From Gracilaria domingensis (taxonomy: Eukaryota > Rhodophyta > Florideophyceae > Gracilariales > Gracilariaceae), in NCBI GenBank assembly GCA_022539475.1, contig VCMS01000026.1, positions 358,277 through 422,276 of the forward strand: a DNA stretch of 64,000 nucleotides, given 5' to 3'. The stretch's first letter is position 1, and each line of letters starts with the position of its first letter. Shown here in pieces: positions 43,890-54,901 of this stretch. Under the pieces are notes generated by a model, which was given only the letters and a program-made list of their open reading frames with translations, was not told the DNA's origin and did no database searches. The translations under genes were made by a program, and so were the position numbers.

Positions 43890-46510
43890 TCAGGAGGTTT
43901 TACGGTGCGATTGGACCGTCGGATGTACATGCCCTAAGTAGACTCGGTGACCCTGACGGGCGTATTTTGGGAATGCCTCATCTGTAGTGGTGTCCGCTTT
44001 TCCTACGTCAACCACTAATGACCTGGTTTTCTTTTCATCCTTCAATTGCTTACCAAGTGGCATGGAGTTCTTTAGAGAGGTCTTCCAAACGGTATTGCCT
44101 AGCCCTTGCGTATCGCGGGCTAGTGCATTGTAGGCGACCGTGCAGTTACTAACGAGGTCTTTACGGACCTGTGACCAAATAGACTTCTCCACATTGTCAA
44201 CGAAAATTGATTTAAACCTTTCAGTTGTAAAGAATCTTCTACAGCGGGTAGCCAGCGCCGATAGAGAGCGAGAAAATTCCACCTCGGTTTGTCTCTCGCG
44301 CTGGCGGTACACGAGCACCTCAGCGTATGCTTCCTGAATATCTCATAGGTCGCAAAGGTTTCCAAAAGGAAACTGACCACCTATGGATACGTTGTCAATA
44401 TTTTCGTTTTGATTTCGTCCAACGCCATGGTATTCCATGGGAGGCAGCTGTGAAGTAAAGCTCCAGCCTGACTGGTTAGGTTGAATATAAACAATTACAT
44501 GGCCGCTGCTGTGGTGCAAAGCCCTGCAAAAGGGAGAAGACAAGAAAGGTGTTCAGGACCTTCCTTCGAAGAGGTGAGCACAGCAGATAGAGCGCTTCCA
44601 GAAATGGTGGAACGAGTCGGGTGTAAGCCGATACCAAACCGTCACGACGGCCGTAGAGAGCTCAAGAGAGTCGGCCTAGAAGTCGGGGGATGTTGTGTAG
44701 ACAACGGCGATGCCGGGCGTAAAGTGTCACGAGACAGACACACACACACTGATGTGGCAGAGGCCGCGACGAGCGGGGCGAGCCACCAGATCAACAAAAC
44801 GGGGCAGAAAGACACACCGGCACACGGGTCCTGCGTGCCTGTTAAACAGCGACACAAACAAGAGAAAACAAGTAAAACAATACACACAATAGTGGCGGAA
44901 AGCTCCACAAGGTGCGTGACTAGTACCTCACCAGGTAGTGACTCCCCGCGAGGAGGCTATCACGCAACAGGTGTTCCTGAGTCAGAGCCAGCACTTGCTT
45001 GGTGCGTTTACTTGCCCAGTGTGGGTCGAACTCACCCACCTAAGTGGGGTGGCCGACGCCACTGTCAGGGTGAAAATTAGTAGAATATTCTAAATATCTA
45101 AAACGTTAGAAATAGTACTAGTTCTCCCTATGAATGGGCGTGGCAAGCACTACGCGTGTGTGAAGAATCCAGCAAGGCTGTGTATACGACCGTGACCAAT
45201 TCCCATTATGACCATTCCCAAGTAATTGGCGAATCCGCGTACAACTCATAAAGAGCTACACCTCACCTCCGTACCGAAGCGATTAGTATGAATCGCATAA
45301 GCGACAAAGTTCCGCGAAAAGCGTTGCTTACAGCTGCCTCTGAAAACCCATTCTGGTCACATGCGATCTTGAACCTTTGAAAGAAATCAATGATCGCAAT
45401 GGGACCGTCCCCGCTAAGGCGAGTCTCACCCAGTTGGAAACGAAGCTTCCTGTGATGCTTTCTTATCTTCTGAGCTACCTCTCTAGTATACTCAGCCTGT
45501 TTGTTTTCCAGCATATAGGTTCGATAGTCAACCGCTTTGGGAAATAAATCGTTAAGCGATGTAAGCACCTCTAGGTCAGTCTCCTCGTCGGAAGTCGAGT
45601 CCGAATCATTATACCTTTTGGTTTTACACTTGCGGGAATTCTTTTCTTTCCTCAGGCGAGATTCCTTCCTCTTGCGTCGTGAACCTTTACGGTCGTCGTC
45701 TCCTGACAAATCGGAATCGGTGTCCGAGGATGAAGAGTCCGAGTCCGACCGGCGACTCTTTCTCTTCGGTCTTCTTCTTCTTAACGTTTGGTTTACGTCG
45801 ACGCTCGTCTTCTGAGCTCGACGAATTTTCATCAAGATCTGCACCATCTGGTCCTGACGGAGCTACAACAGTGGGTTGGGGGAGGTACACCTACCTCGGG
45901 CCCTCCATTCCCGGAGGCTCTGCCCCTTTCACCATGCGGTCGATAACTCCTTCACCAATTGGTTGTATAGGAAGATTGGAATGGAGATTACCACGTGATT
46001 TAGCTGCAGATGCTGCAAGGGGTGGTAGGCGTGCTTCTTGAGCGCGGCGTAGGACACCATCTCAGCGTGAAGAGTAGCTCCCCTCTGCTGCAAAGCCAGC
46101 ATTAACAATCGGTCAATATGTCCGCGTACCTAGTTCTCGAGGTACTGTAACACCACCACGGGTACCTTGTCGAGGACCTCCTGAGAGGCTCGATCAACTA
46201 CCACTCGGGTGACCTAGTCCAGGTCCAGTCGCGGACTGACTGGCACCTCCATTTGGTCTACCACCGGGGTTGTTACAGGAGCGGGCTCCGCCGCAGTATT
46301 GCCAGCTCCTGCGTCCACTTGGTCAGCCCGGGGAATGGTCGAGAGGCCCCCAGCCTCTCGGTCATCCTTCTTCCCCTTAGGTGGGCGTTGTTTCTGAATC
46401 AGGTCTTCCGGGTTATTCAACATCGAATAGGACACTGAATTCCGTATAGGGTGACCAATTGATAGAGTTCTCGGCGCCCTTGTCGGGTAACGCGCACTCC
46501 GTTTCTCCAT
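43890..46510 (-). pseudogene. Decayed retroelement gag-like gene
   Basis: Three minus-strand pieces line up. At 46510-46214 (ATG, MEKRSARYPTRAPRTLS) is a leader rich in Pro/Ala/Glu. At 45847-45263 there is a Lys/Arg/Ser-rich low-complexity tract and then a gag-like fold (GDGPIAIIDFFQRFKIACDQ). At 44318-43890 is the helical continuation (EVEFSRSLSALATRCRRFF, FVDNVEKSIW). The order matches Ty3/copia-type gag proteins. Stops and shifts separate the pieces. About 0.9 kb (44345-45260) between pieces two and three does not fit and may be an insertion. No protease, reverse transcriptase or integrase is found downstream, so the element is truncated. Confidence 0.5.
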
Positions 46511-47576
46511 TTTTATGTAATTGGTGTCGGAGCGAATTGATTCGGCAACGGAAACCAAACCAATCCGGTATCTCGTGACTTCCAGATCCTCCCTTCCCTA
46601 AACCACTTGGTAATCCACAAATTATAGTTCGGGAGACCAAAAACTGTGTTATAACCGATGGGTGAGAGCTGTCAGGGGAGAGACCCGTATGGGCTCGACG
46701 CTGCGCAGGTTGAAACGCTTGATAACTAATAGGTCGGCAGCACCCACCGTTGCCTATAGTGCACGGTGACCAAGTAATAAATACGCCCGCACTGGCGTGC
46801 AGCGGCCACGTAATACCCTCGTGGTCAGCAAAACGAGTAGTATCACGACTAAACTTACCAATTGGTGACTGTAAAACCGAACGGGTTGTAGTGCAAAACC
46901 CAGTGATGGGAAAAGCACTCAAGGCGTTCGAGTCTTTGCTCCCTGTAAAGGGTAGACTCAGCGGATGAGCCCTCCGAACACGGAAAGTGCGGGTGTAAGA
47001 CCGCCCGTGGTACGGGATATACCTACGGAGGTTAAGGGGTGAACGGGCCTGATCCAGGAATCCGGCGAAAAGTGACGGAATGATCGAGGAGGAAGCTACC
47101 GTAGAGCGGTGTAAGCCCTAGGCAAAGGGGGAAAAGGAAAGGAAACGTCTGTCTCTTGCAGATGCTAGTTTTTGGCGAGGGTCGTCCAGAAATTGGCAAG
47201 GGTCGTCCAGTAAATTTTTTGAAAAAATATCGAGATCAATTATTTCAAAATCTGCAGATAATTGCTTGGGTCGTCCAGAATCGCTGTGCAGTAAATACTG
47301 GTGGGTTTTCCACTCGTGCTAGTTCTTTAGTCGAGGGCTACCTGAACTGTATTTCGCGAAGTCTAGGTTCAGTTTCCATTAAGGTGCACATTACACGATA
47401 CCTTCTGCGGAATGATACCCTGCAACGCATGGAATACTAGTGCTAGTACAGATGATGCCCATTATGAAATCATACCGTTTTATTCGTATCTATTCTTCTA
47501 TCGACCGCTTTTGCTAACCACTACTTCGCTATATTACATGTACCATTTCCCCATAATGGATCGGGTGTAGGCGCAA
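46511..47576. other. Probable leader of the gag-like element; direct repeats
   Basis: No clear gene. The GC-rich block 46700-47130 upstream of the gag-like start may be its LTR/leader but has no proven ends. The string GGGTCGTCCAG occurs three times, at about 47179, 47200 and 47268. Confidence 0.4.
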
Positions 47577-47720
47577 TCTGCGGCAGATGCCGCAGACTGC
47601 ACCTCCACCATAGTGCTGGATCGGTAGAACACATACGCACTCCGAGAGGATGAGGCGCGAAGCGCCTCATCCTCTCCGTTCCTCATGTAGGGAACCATGC
47701 CCAGATGCATGGTTCCCTAC
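47577..47720. repeat. Three consecutive perfect hairpins
   Basis: 47577-47596: TCTGCGGC/GCCGCAGA, loop AGAT. 47644-47676: GAGAGGATGAGGCGC/GCGCCTCATCCTCTC, 15-bp stem, 3-nt loop. 47687-47720: GTAGGGAACCATGC/GCATGGTTCCCTAC, 14-bp stem, 6-nt loop. All stems are perfect and unrelated in sequence. Confidence 0.9.
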
Positions 47721-47774
47721 TTGAAGAACCTGCACCTGCAACTCGTGAGCTACGTCCGCATCAAAAGTCATTTA

Positions 47775-48657
47775 CCTGTATACGCAAGCAGAAAGTATCC
47801 ATAAGTTAGTCGATGATCCGTTAGATACATTTGGAATGCGATGGAACGTACCATTGATAAAACAAAACAGAAACGTTGCGCTAGAAAAGTCGAGGGACCT
47901 AGTAACTCGCAAAATGAAAAAGAAGAAGGAAAGGGATCGGTTAGATTACCAGCCCACCATCATCGTAAAGCGCGAAAGGTGTCGAAGCGAGAACTCATAA
48001 CCAAGGACACCAAGAATGCCCATGCAGCAAACATACCTCAAGATGCGATAAACGAAAGAGCAGCCTATGTCCCAACCAAGTACCAGAATCGCCTATCCCG
48101 AACAGCCAGAGATCGATCTTGAGAGACGAAATGAAATTGGTCGTTTTCCTGTATACGCAAGCAGAAAGTATCCATAAGTTAGTCAATGCTCCGTTGGATA
48201 CAGTTGAAATGCGATAGAACGTACCATTGATAAGAGCAAAACAGAAACGTTGCGCTAGAAAAGTCGAGGGACCTAGTAACTCGCAAACGGAAGAAGAAGC
48301 AGGAAAGGGATCGGTTAGATTACCAGCCCACCATCATCGTAAAGCGCGAAAAGGTGTCGAAGCGAGAACTCACAACCAAGGACACCAAGGATGCCCAAGC
48401 AGCAAACATACCGCAAGATGCGATAAACGAGAGAGCAGCCTATGTCCCAACCAAGTACCAGAATATCCCGAACAGCCAGAGATCGATCTTGAGAGACGAA
48501 ATGAAATTGGTCGTTTTCCTGTATACGCAAGCAGAAAGTATCCATATGTTAGTCAATGCTCCGTTGGATACAGTTGAAATGCGATAGAACGTACCATTGA
48601 TAAGAGCAAAACAGAAACGTTGCGCTAGAAAAGTCGAGGGACCTAGTAACTCGCAAA
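47775..48657. repeat. 370-bp tandem repeat, ~2.4 copies
   Basis: CCTGTATACGCAAGCAGAAA starts at 47775, 48148 and 48518, so units are 373 and 370 bp. The third copy stops at 48657. Units two and three are almost identical, and the first differs slightly more. Open frames run through part of each unit (KRCARKVEGPSNSQ, AAYVPTKYQN) but are interrupted, and no product can be named. It may be a duplicated fragment of a mobile-element gene. Confidence 0.9.
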
Positions 48658-48906
48658 AGTAACCCAAAGCCGTTTTCTTGCCGTGTACATGTCGCAGAGC
48701 GCGAAGAGACGTGGTGAGGATTGGTTAATTTAGAACAAAGATACGTAGAAGGAAATGGAAGCACGTACGAAAAGACTGCACGGAATACATCCGTGAGATA
48801 CGGATGCTGTCCGCTTTATGGAGGCGTCCGACGAGGGCGGAGAAAGAGAATGAGGTACGCTTCATGTCCGCTTAATGGAATCCATTCTCAGCACGCTACT
48901 TCGTAA

Positions 48907-48972
48907 TCCGTCGTACTTTTTTCCGTCCTCGCACTTCGTAGCGAGTGCGAGGGCGGAAAAACGTACGACGGA
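48907..48972. repeat. Long near-perfect hairpin
   Basis: TCCGTCGTAC at 48907-48916 pairs with GTACGACGGA at 48963-48972. The pairing continues inward through TTTTTCCG/CGGAAAAA and CCTCGCACT/AGTGCGAGG, about 28 bp in all with one bulge and one G-T pair, around a loop of about 6 nt. Confidence 0.9.
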
Positions 48973-49336
48973 GCGGAGTAGAACGCGAGGATGGCACGGA
49001 TCACGACGGTAACAAAAGATCGGACGTCGGACGGGCGGGGGCGGCGGCGGAGGGAAGAGATTTATTTTTCTGTGCGAGATTGGACAAGTGTACAGCGTAC
49101 AACGTTGGGAAACCAGAGGTTTATAACCAGTGGTAGATAATACGAGAAGTACACCCTTGTGTTGAGGTCGACGTGTACCTACGTTCCTTTTTGAACGAAA
49201 GCACGTGATTTAAACTCAAAATATATTCTCCGTTCTGAGCAACACGTCGATATTGACTGTCGCTCGACCTCCTTCTCCCTTCGGACGCCCTTCCCTTGCA
49301 GTCTTTGTCGTCGTTTCTCGTTCATTTCTTCTTCCC

Positions 49337-51770
49337 ATGGTCTACTACTGTACACATAAGAAGCGTGGGTGCCCCTTCGTTACTCGCCGAGGAGTCTTAT
49401 CTCTTCAACAGCATGTCAACCATTGCCCGTTTCGTCTGAAAGCAGCGCTGGAAGACGACAATAGCCGGGCCATTCGGAGAAGCAAGCGTCTCAAGCTTTC
49501 CGCGCCCGCGCCCGCATCTTCCGAAACGGTCACTGCCCCTTGTCGCCTTCCCGAGCCTCCAGTGTCCGAGGACATCGTCGACCCCACTCCGTGCGCCCCT
49601 CCCATTCCGGACACTTCGCATTGTGTTTCTCCTTCCCCGGGTCCCGCGTCATTAGAGCGAGAACACGGAAGCAGTTCCCGCCCAGTGCCTTCTGAGGAGG
49701 CCCTTGGTGATTTGCATATGGATTATCTTACGGTTTGTCTGGCTTCCGTAGCTTCCAACCTTGGTCATCGTGAGGCGGACGAGCTAATTGGGCTACTTCG
49801 GGACCCGCGATTCTCGCAAAAGCGATTCAACGAGACCATAACAAGTTCCAAGCGCTGTACAGAACTGAAGAACGCCATTTTCGAACGATACGCCTCAAAG
49901 GACGGTTTCAATCGCAGAACTGTCTCGCCAGAAGGATGTAAGTTCACCGCCACCCTCTACACGAGAGACCCCGTTCAGACACTTGTGAAACAGCTCCAGT
50001 TGGCTAACAACGAAAACACATTCTTCCACCCTATACCTCAGACCCACTCCACGAAAATATCTCACCCCATGTCCGGCTCTCTCGCAAGAGACGCCACCTC
50101 AAAACTTAAGGAAATGGTCATGGGCTCTTTGGATAGTAGAATAGTGTGGTACTCCCAAGAAATAAGTTATAGTGAATCTTTCGTAGGTCTTCTGCAGGTA
50201 TACACCGATAAGTATTCAACAACTCTAAAGCAAACATCGGCTACCGCCTATCCTCTTCACCTCATATTTCTCAACTTCTCCGACGAGCTACGTCGTCAGT
50301 GTATCCGTGATCACCTTACAGTAGTGGCATACTTCCCTACCACACTGATCGAGGTTTCCGTATCTGAAGCAGACGCAATGCTACTCGTTTCTAGCAAGTC
50401 TCTACGCGAGTTCAGGATGAAAATTCTTCAAGAATCTCTTCTTCAAATTCTGGAGCCCATTCTAAACCTAATGTAGAAAGGTTTTCAGTTCATCTGCGAA
50501 GACAAAGTAAGTGAAGTGTTGTATTCTCTGCAAGTTTTTGTCCGGATATTACTGAGGCTATAAACATCCTGTCTACTCTTCATGGGACCAAAACGGAGAG
50601 CCCGTGTCATAGATGCAAAGCCCCTCCCTCATCTTATGTAGTAATGTTCTTACCTCATTCACTAGACCGTCTCAAAACCACACCAAAATTGTTAGAAAGA
50701 CATACTCAGTTATTCTAGAATATGCGAAGAAAGACGATACAGAAAGAAGTAAACGTCGCGTGAGGGAGAGGAGATCTCATGCGGATGCTCTCATGCGTTC
50801 TAATTCCATATCTCTTATTCCCTCGTCCATCGAAACCCACTTGACCGTAGGATTCATCCAGGGGTTATTTCCATGCAGTCTGTTGGGAACAAGGAGAGCT
50901 TTCTTCGAGCAGTTACGCAACTTGCATCTTGGCATATTGAAACTGAATAATACTCCAGAAATCGAAAGACTGTAGTCAGAGACCTTAAGCACTGCAGTCG
51001 AATCATCCGCGTCACTCTCATTTCGAACGATACGTACTGAAATCCTCAACTTCACAAACGCAAATCTATCACCCATGCAATGCAACTTTTCTGCCAGAGG
51101 TTTGCATATAGATTTTTCCACGCCGAAGAAAGCCAGGTCACTGAATGGAACCTTCACCTAGACATATCTCCTTTGAATGATAGAGGCCAAAGCCTACAAA
51201 GACATTTACATGTTTTTCCTTTCATGAAGGAATTCTTTGAAATCTAATGGGGAGCGCAAGACACGGCCCGAATCAGAACAATTTTCTCTCAGTTCTCGGA
51301 CGTCGCTTGGACTAATCATAGGTGCAATCGGGGCGCATGATGTAATGAAAGCTCTATTTCGTCTCTCCGGTGGCAGATTGAAGCATTCACACGCTCCTCG
51401 ACAAAGTCGTCGGCAGCAATTCATAGCTCTGGAAGTGGAACTCTGAAGTTTTATCACGGCTCTTAACAGAAGAAGAATTAACACCATTGGCAGCATATTA
51501 CGGTATCTCCACAACAAGTCGATTAATGTCTTCTCTTGTATTGTTGGTGACAGGCCTTGTTAACGGGAGGGGGAGCGATACGATTTCAACATTGGAACTA
51601 ATGTCATGTGCCACCAGCTCAAACACGCCACGTTGAACGGTTTTACTGACTACCATCTTTATTGCTTTCCGCTGCGACTCTCGTCGCCCTTTTCTTCCAT
51701 AGAGTTTTATAGTGAATGAATTTAGCATATACGAGCTGCTACAGCCCCCTTTCTCTAAACCTCTGAGGAT
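49337..51770 (+). pseudogene. Decayed Plavaka-like transposase
   Basis: The ATG at 49337 opens 379 intact residues to 50476. The N-terminus has a zinc-finger-like YYCTHKKRGCPFVTRRGVL followed by HVNHCPF. After a Pro/Ser linker comes a region resembling the conserved front part of Plavaka-type (CACTA-related) transposases of fungi: FTATLYTRDPVQTLVKQL, then IVWYSQEIS, LLQVYTDKYSTTL, YPLHLIFLNFSDELRR and VVAYFPTT. Downstream the frame is broken, but the expected Cys pair block reads on (ESPCHRCKAPPSSYVV near 50598-50645) and further scraps go to about 51770, with many stops. So only the first third is still open. Assignment is from motif order remembered for the family, not from a search. If right, it is unusual outside fungi. 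Confidence 0.5.
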
Positions 51771-52534
51771 CATGTAGTAGTTAGCCTATCAGAACTCCAT
51801 TCAGTTCTTTTTTAGTGTTCCACAGAGAAATTTACTACCACTATAATTCGGGTATTCTATGGTCGTTGAAGGCCTTCATCGCTGTTTGCCCGCCCGTCGG
51901 AACGGACCAATTAATTTCAGATATTAACATAAAAGACCACAGCCGATGCGTTCATGCTATAAGATAAAGTTTTCATCTATATCATTGGTAGAATTTGTAT
52001 CTTCACCGGAAGAAGTGGTGCCGAGTATTTAAGTACCTACATACTGTCGTCACTCTGTTTTTTGCATCTCATCCCGGCGCATTACCAATTTCGTGCGTGC
52101 GGGTGTTGGCGCGCTTCGGTGGTACGTCTCTTCGCCACTTTGAGCAGTTTAAATAGTGTGGTGTGTCAGTAACTACACAAATTGTAACAAGGTCGCGTAT
52201 TGTGTTACTAGTGGAGGATGCATTGGATGAAAAACTTAGTTGATTCTTCTCTGAAGGATCTGTACTGAGCTCGCAACAAAATCTTTGCAAGGAATGCAGC
52301 CGATTGTGTTTCGGGAGGTATCGGAACGCTACAGAATGGCCTCAAACTGTTCTTTCTGGCAAGGGGTTTTGGTGGACGTACACGTATGGGAGCAATGGTA
52401 GTTCTCTCCATTCCTGCGTTTTGAAGCGCTCCTAATACTCAAGATATACGCTAATTAATGTACAGCTTTTTGCCATCCCGCCAATCCACGTGGACAGCGG
52501 TGCCAACGTGTTCGCGGGCGGGTGCATCGTAATG

Positions 52535-53049
52535 AGTGCGGGAAGTGTTGCGGAAGTGGTTTTGGGAGGTGTCAGCATGGTGCCAAAATGTGGCCAGAAC
52601 GTGCCCGCGGGCGTGGGGGGCGGTCGGTTGTGTTAGGGTGGCTACCCTAACACAACCGCACCCCCCCGTCCGCGGGCACGCTTTGGCCGGTTTTTGAAAA
52701 AATGTGCTTTTTTATGCTCGCGGGCGGAGGAGTCCGTTCGTGTTAGGGTAGGTACCCTAACACGAACGGACCCCCCTGCCCGCGGGCACGATTTGGCTGA
52801 TTTTTCGAAAAATGTGCGATTTCATGCCCGCGGACGGGGGGTCCGGTCGTGTTAGGGTACCTACCCTAACACAACCGACCCCCCCCCGCCCGCGGCCACG
52901 TTTTCGCCTCATTGTGGTAACGTCCACAGACCTTCCAAAACACACACCGCACGCAACGCCAGCCAAAACGTAACGTGCCCGCGGGCAGGGTGGTCAAGTT
53001 GTGTTAGGGTAGCCACCCTAACACAACTTGACCTCGCCCGCTGCCAGTA
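52535..53049. mobile_element. Second palindrome cluster (foldback-like element)
   Basis: Four palindromes lie at about 52601-52680, 52716-52790, 52825-52900 and 52976-53045. They have the same plan as at 721-1615: GC-rich CCCGCGGG arms and a GTGTTAGGGT / ACCCTAACAC core, separated by the same linkers (AAAAATGTGCGATTTCATG). The left border (AAATGTGGCCAGAACGTGCC) equals that of the first cluster. Core-flanking bases differ between palindromes, but both arms change together. Confidence 0.75.
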
Positions 53050-53069
53050 CGACAGAATGACATTATGAC

Positions 53070-53824
53070 ATGTCTGATGACGCCCGTCTGCAACAACCCG
53101 TCGCCAGCAAACCTCCTTCCACGCGTTCTCGTTCCCGCCGCGACGGCGCCGCAAACCCCGTCCGTCACCGATTTCCTCGCGGTGCTGCTTCCCGTCTCAC
53201 TCGTTTCGCACACCACTCCCACCCCTCCAAGCTCCCGTCCCGTGATGATAAGTTTCGTTCCTACGCTGCAGCGTTGGCTGACAACATCTGCGTCTCAACC
53301 TGTCAAAAAACTCGCTGTCGACGATCAAGTCTGCTGTCTCTGGCGGTAGCGACCAGTTTGACGACCATGCCAACGCTTTTGAGGGCCCTTTATCTAGGCC
53401 TACTACTCTACTGCAACAGGACCACCCGTCAAAGTTTCAGACCTCCACCATGTGGAGGTCTCGCTCTCACAACAAGTTGAACAAGCTCACCAACCCTGGT
53501 CCATCTTTATGGCACACTTTTATTAGCACCCAAGCGCTCACTGCGCTCGACAAGGCCATGTGCAAGTTCGTTGCGGAACAGCTAGCGGATCTACCTTCGG
53601 TTGAGGGAGCGGGAGGGGATAAGGGCGCGTCAGTGGACGCGACGCCAACGATTCTTCCAACTGTTGCAACGAGCATCCTCTCGCCTACTTCGATTACCAG
53701 GAAAAAGTCTCGCACTCTTCTCCGCTCTTTTGTGCGCACACAGATGTACATGCAATGGGAAAGCGATGAACAGGGCGACCCGAGTTTTGGCAATGTGCAA
53801 AGCCACAACGCGCGTCGGCGTTGA
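53070..53824 (+). pseudogene. Unknown gene next to the palindromes, one frameshift
   Basis: The ATG at 53070 (MSDDARLQQPVASKPPSTRS) starts an Arg/Ser/Pro-rich frame. It stays coherent to about 53305, then moves one base and continues (SLSTIKSAVSGGSDQFDDHA) to the stop at 53824. The joined product would be about 250 residues. The second half has a more ordered segment (GPSLWHTFISTQALTALDKA) and a basic end. No family is recognised. Like the gene at 1983, it begins directly beside a palindrome cluster and has an Arg-rich start, but I see no sequence similarity between the two proteins. Confidence 0.4.
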
Positions 53825-53960
53825 AGTAGAGCTGCTAAAGCACCAGAGCGTTCGTTGCTTCATGCGCGCGGCGCCGTCGACGATGTTACTGACGTGGAGG
53901 AAGACATGGCACCGTTCATTCCAAGCAATGGAGCGAAGAATGCGCTGCTACTGCCCCGTC

Positions 53961-54734
53961 TCAAGAGGACGCATGCAGTGAGTGAATTCCTTCATGACGA
54001 TGCCGAAGAAGCTGGCGTGCTGTCAGGTCTCGAGACGGTGTCGCAACTTCGAGCACATCCGTTTTCAAACTTGCCCAAGTTGCGGCGTCAGCGAGGTGAA
54101 GTGGTGGACGAAGGTCCTCAATATCTTCTGGAGTCGCGTGGCTCAAAACATGTTTTCGTAGATCTTCAACCGACTTGACAAAGTTACTGACTTTCTTCGC
54201 ACCTTTCACTGTCTGAAGAATATCCCACGTTTCCCATGTGTACTTCCGGAACGAGTTGTCAGTCCACTTGATCTTGAATTCTACATTGCAGACCGCAAAA
54301 TCCGTGTAAGGTCCATCACCTTCACCCGCTTTTGGTTTCCTATCCATAACGAGATAGTCCAACACTTGTTCAACGCCTGGTATGTTCGCATCTGCAGCCT
54401 ACTTAGCCTGCTTCACTGCAAGAATAGCAGCTTCCTCCTCTGACAGATCGTCACCCTCAAAGTAGTTTACCGTCCCACCTGTCGGACTATTAATGCGCGC
54501 TCTTCGGAATGTTTCATCGCCGACGAGGACGGAATTCGTTCTCCGTCGTTTCTTCGGATGCTGCAAGGACCTGCGCCTGCGCTTCCCAGCAAGTTTTGCT
54601 GGCGTTCCATCTATGAGCCAATCACCGTCAGAGTCGGAGGTTGATGCGTTACTATCCCTCGACGCGGTCATCCGCGTCACTGGCCTCGTATCGTCTGATA
54701 CCACTGGCCCTTCAGGTACGGCGCGCTTCGACAC
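53961..54734 (-). pseudogene. CHD1-like remodeler, N-terminal fragment with in-frame stop
   Basis: The upper piece (54734-54399) is Ser/Asp-rich with KRRRR and PKKRRR patches and an acidic DDLSEEEAA end, like the N-terminus of CHD1. An in-frame TAG at 54399-54401 interrupts it. Directly after, without frame change, comes a chromodomain: VEQVLDYLVMDRKPKAG, then FKIKWTDNSFRKYTWE, then KGAKKVSNFVK and ATPEDIEDL. The insert length between the strands and the TPEDIE-type end follow the first chromodomain of CHD1 (KW-x-TWE, then ASPEDVE). The frame ends at 53961 before chromodomain 2. The Snf2 helicase and DNA-binding parts are missing. No ATG is seen at the upper end. It is a truncated pseudogene or a gene remnant rather than a working remodeler. 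Confidence 0.6.
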
Positions 54735-54901
54735 ACCGGGTGTAACGTCTGCTTCAGGCTCTGTATCTCTCCTCCCTCACCTGTGCCGCCACATGGCTAC
54801 TTCTGTCGTACAGACGCCGAGGTGGCCGGACCGCAGCTCGAAAAGTTCCTGCATCGCTACTCGCTCACCCTCAGTTCTCTCAGTTCGCTGCAGTGTTACG
54901 C

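Noticed and set aside
44481-45080. 199-codon plus-strand frame
   Set aside because: It starts with TTG, has biased low-order composition and lies in the segment that interrupts the gag-like gene. No motif.
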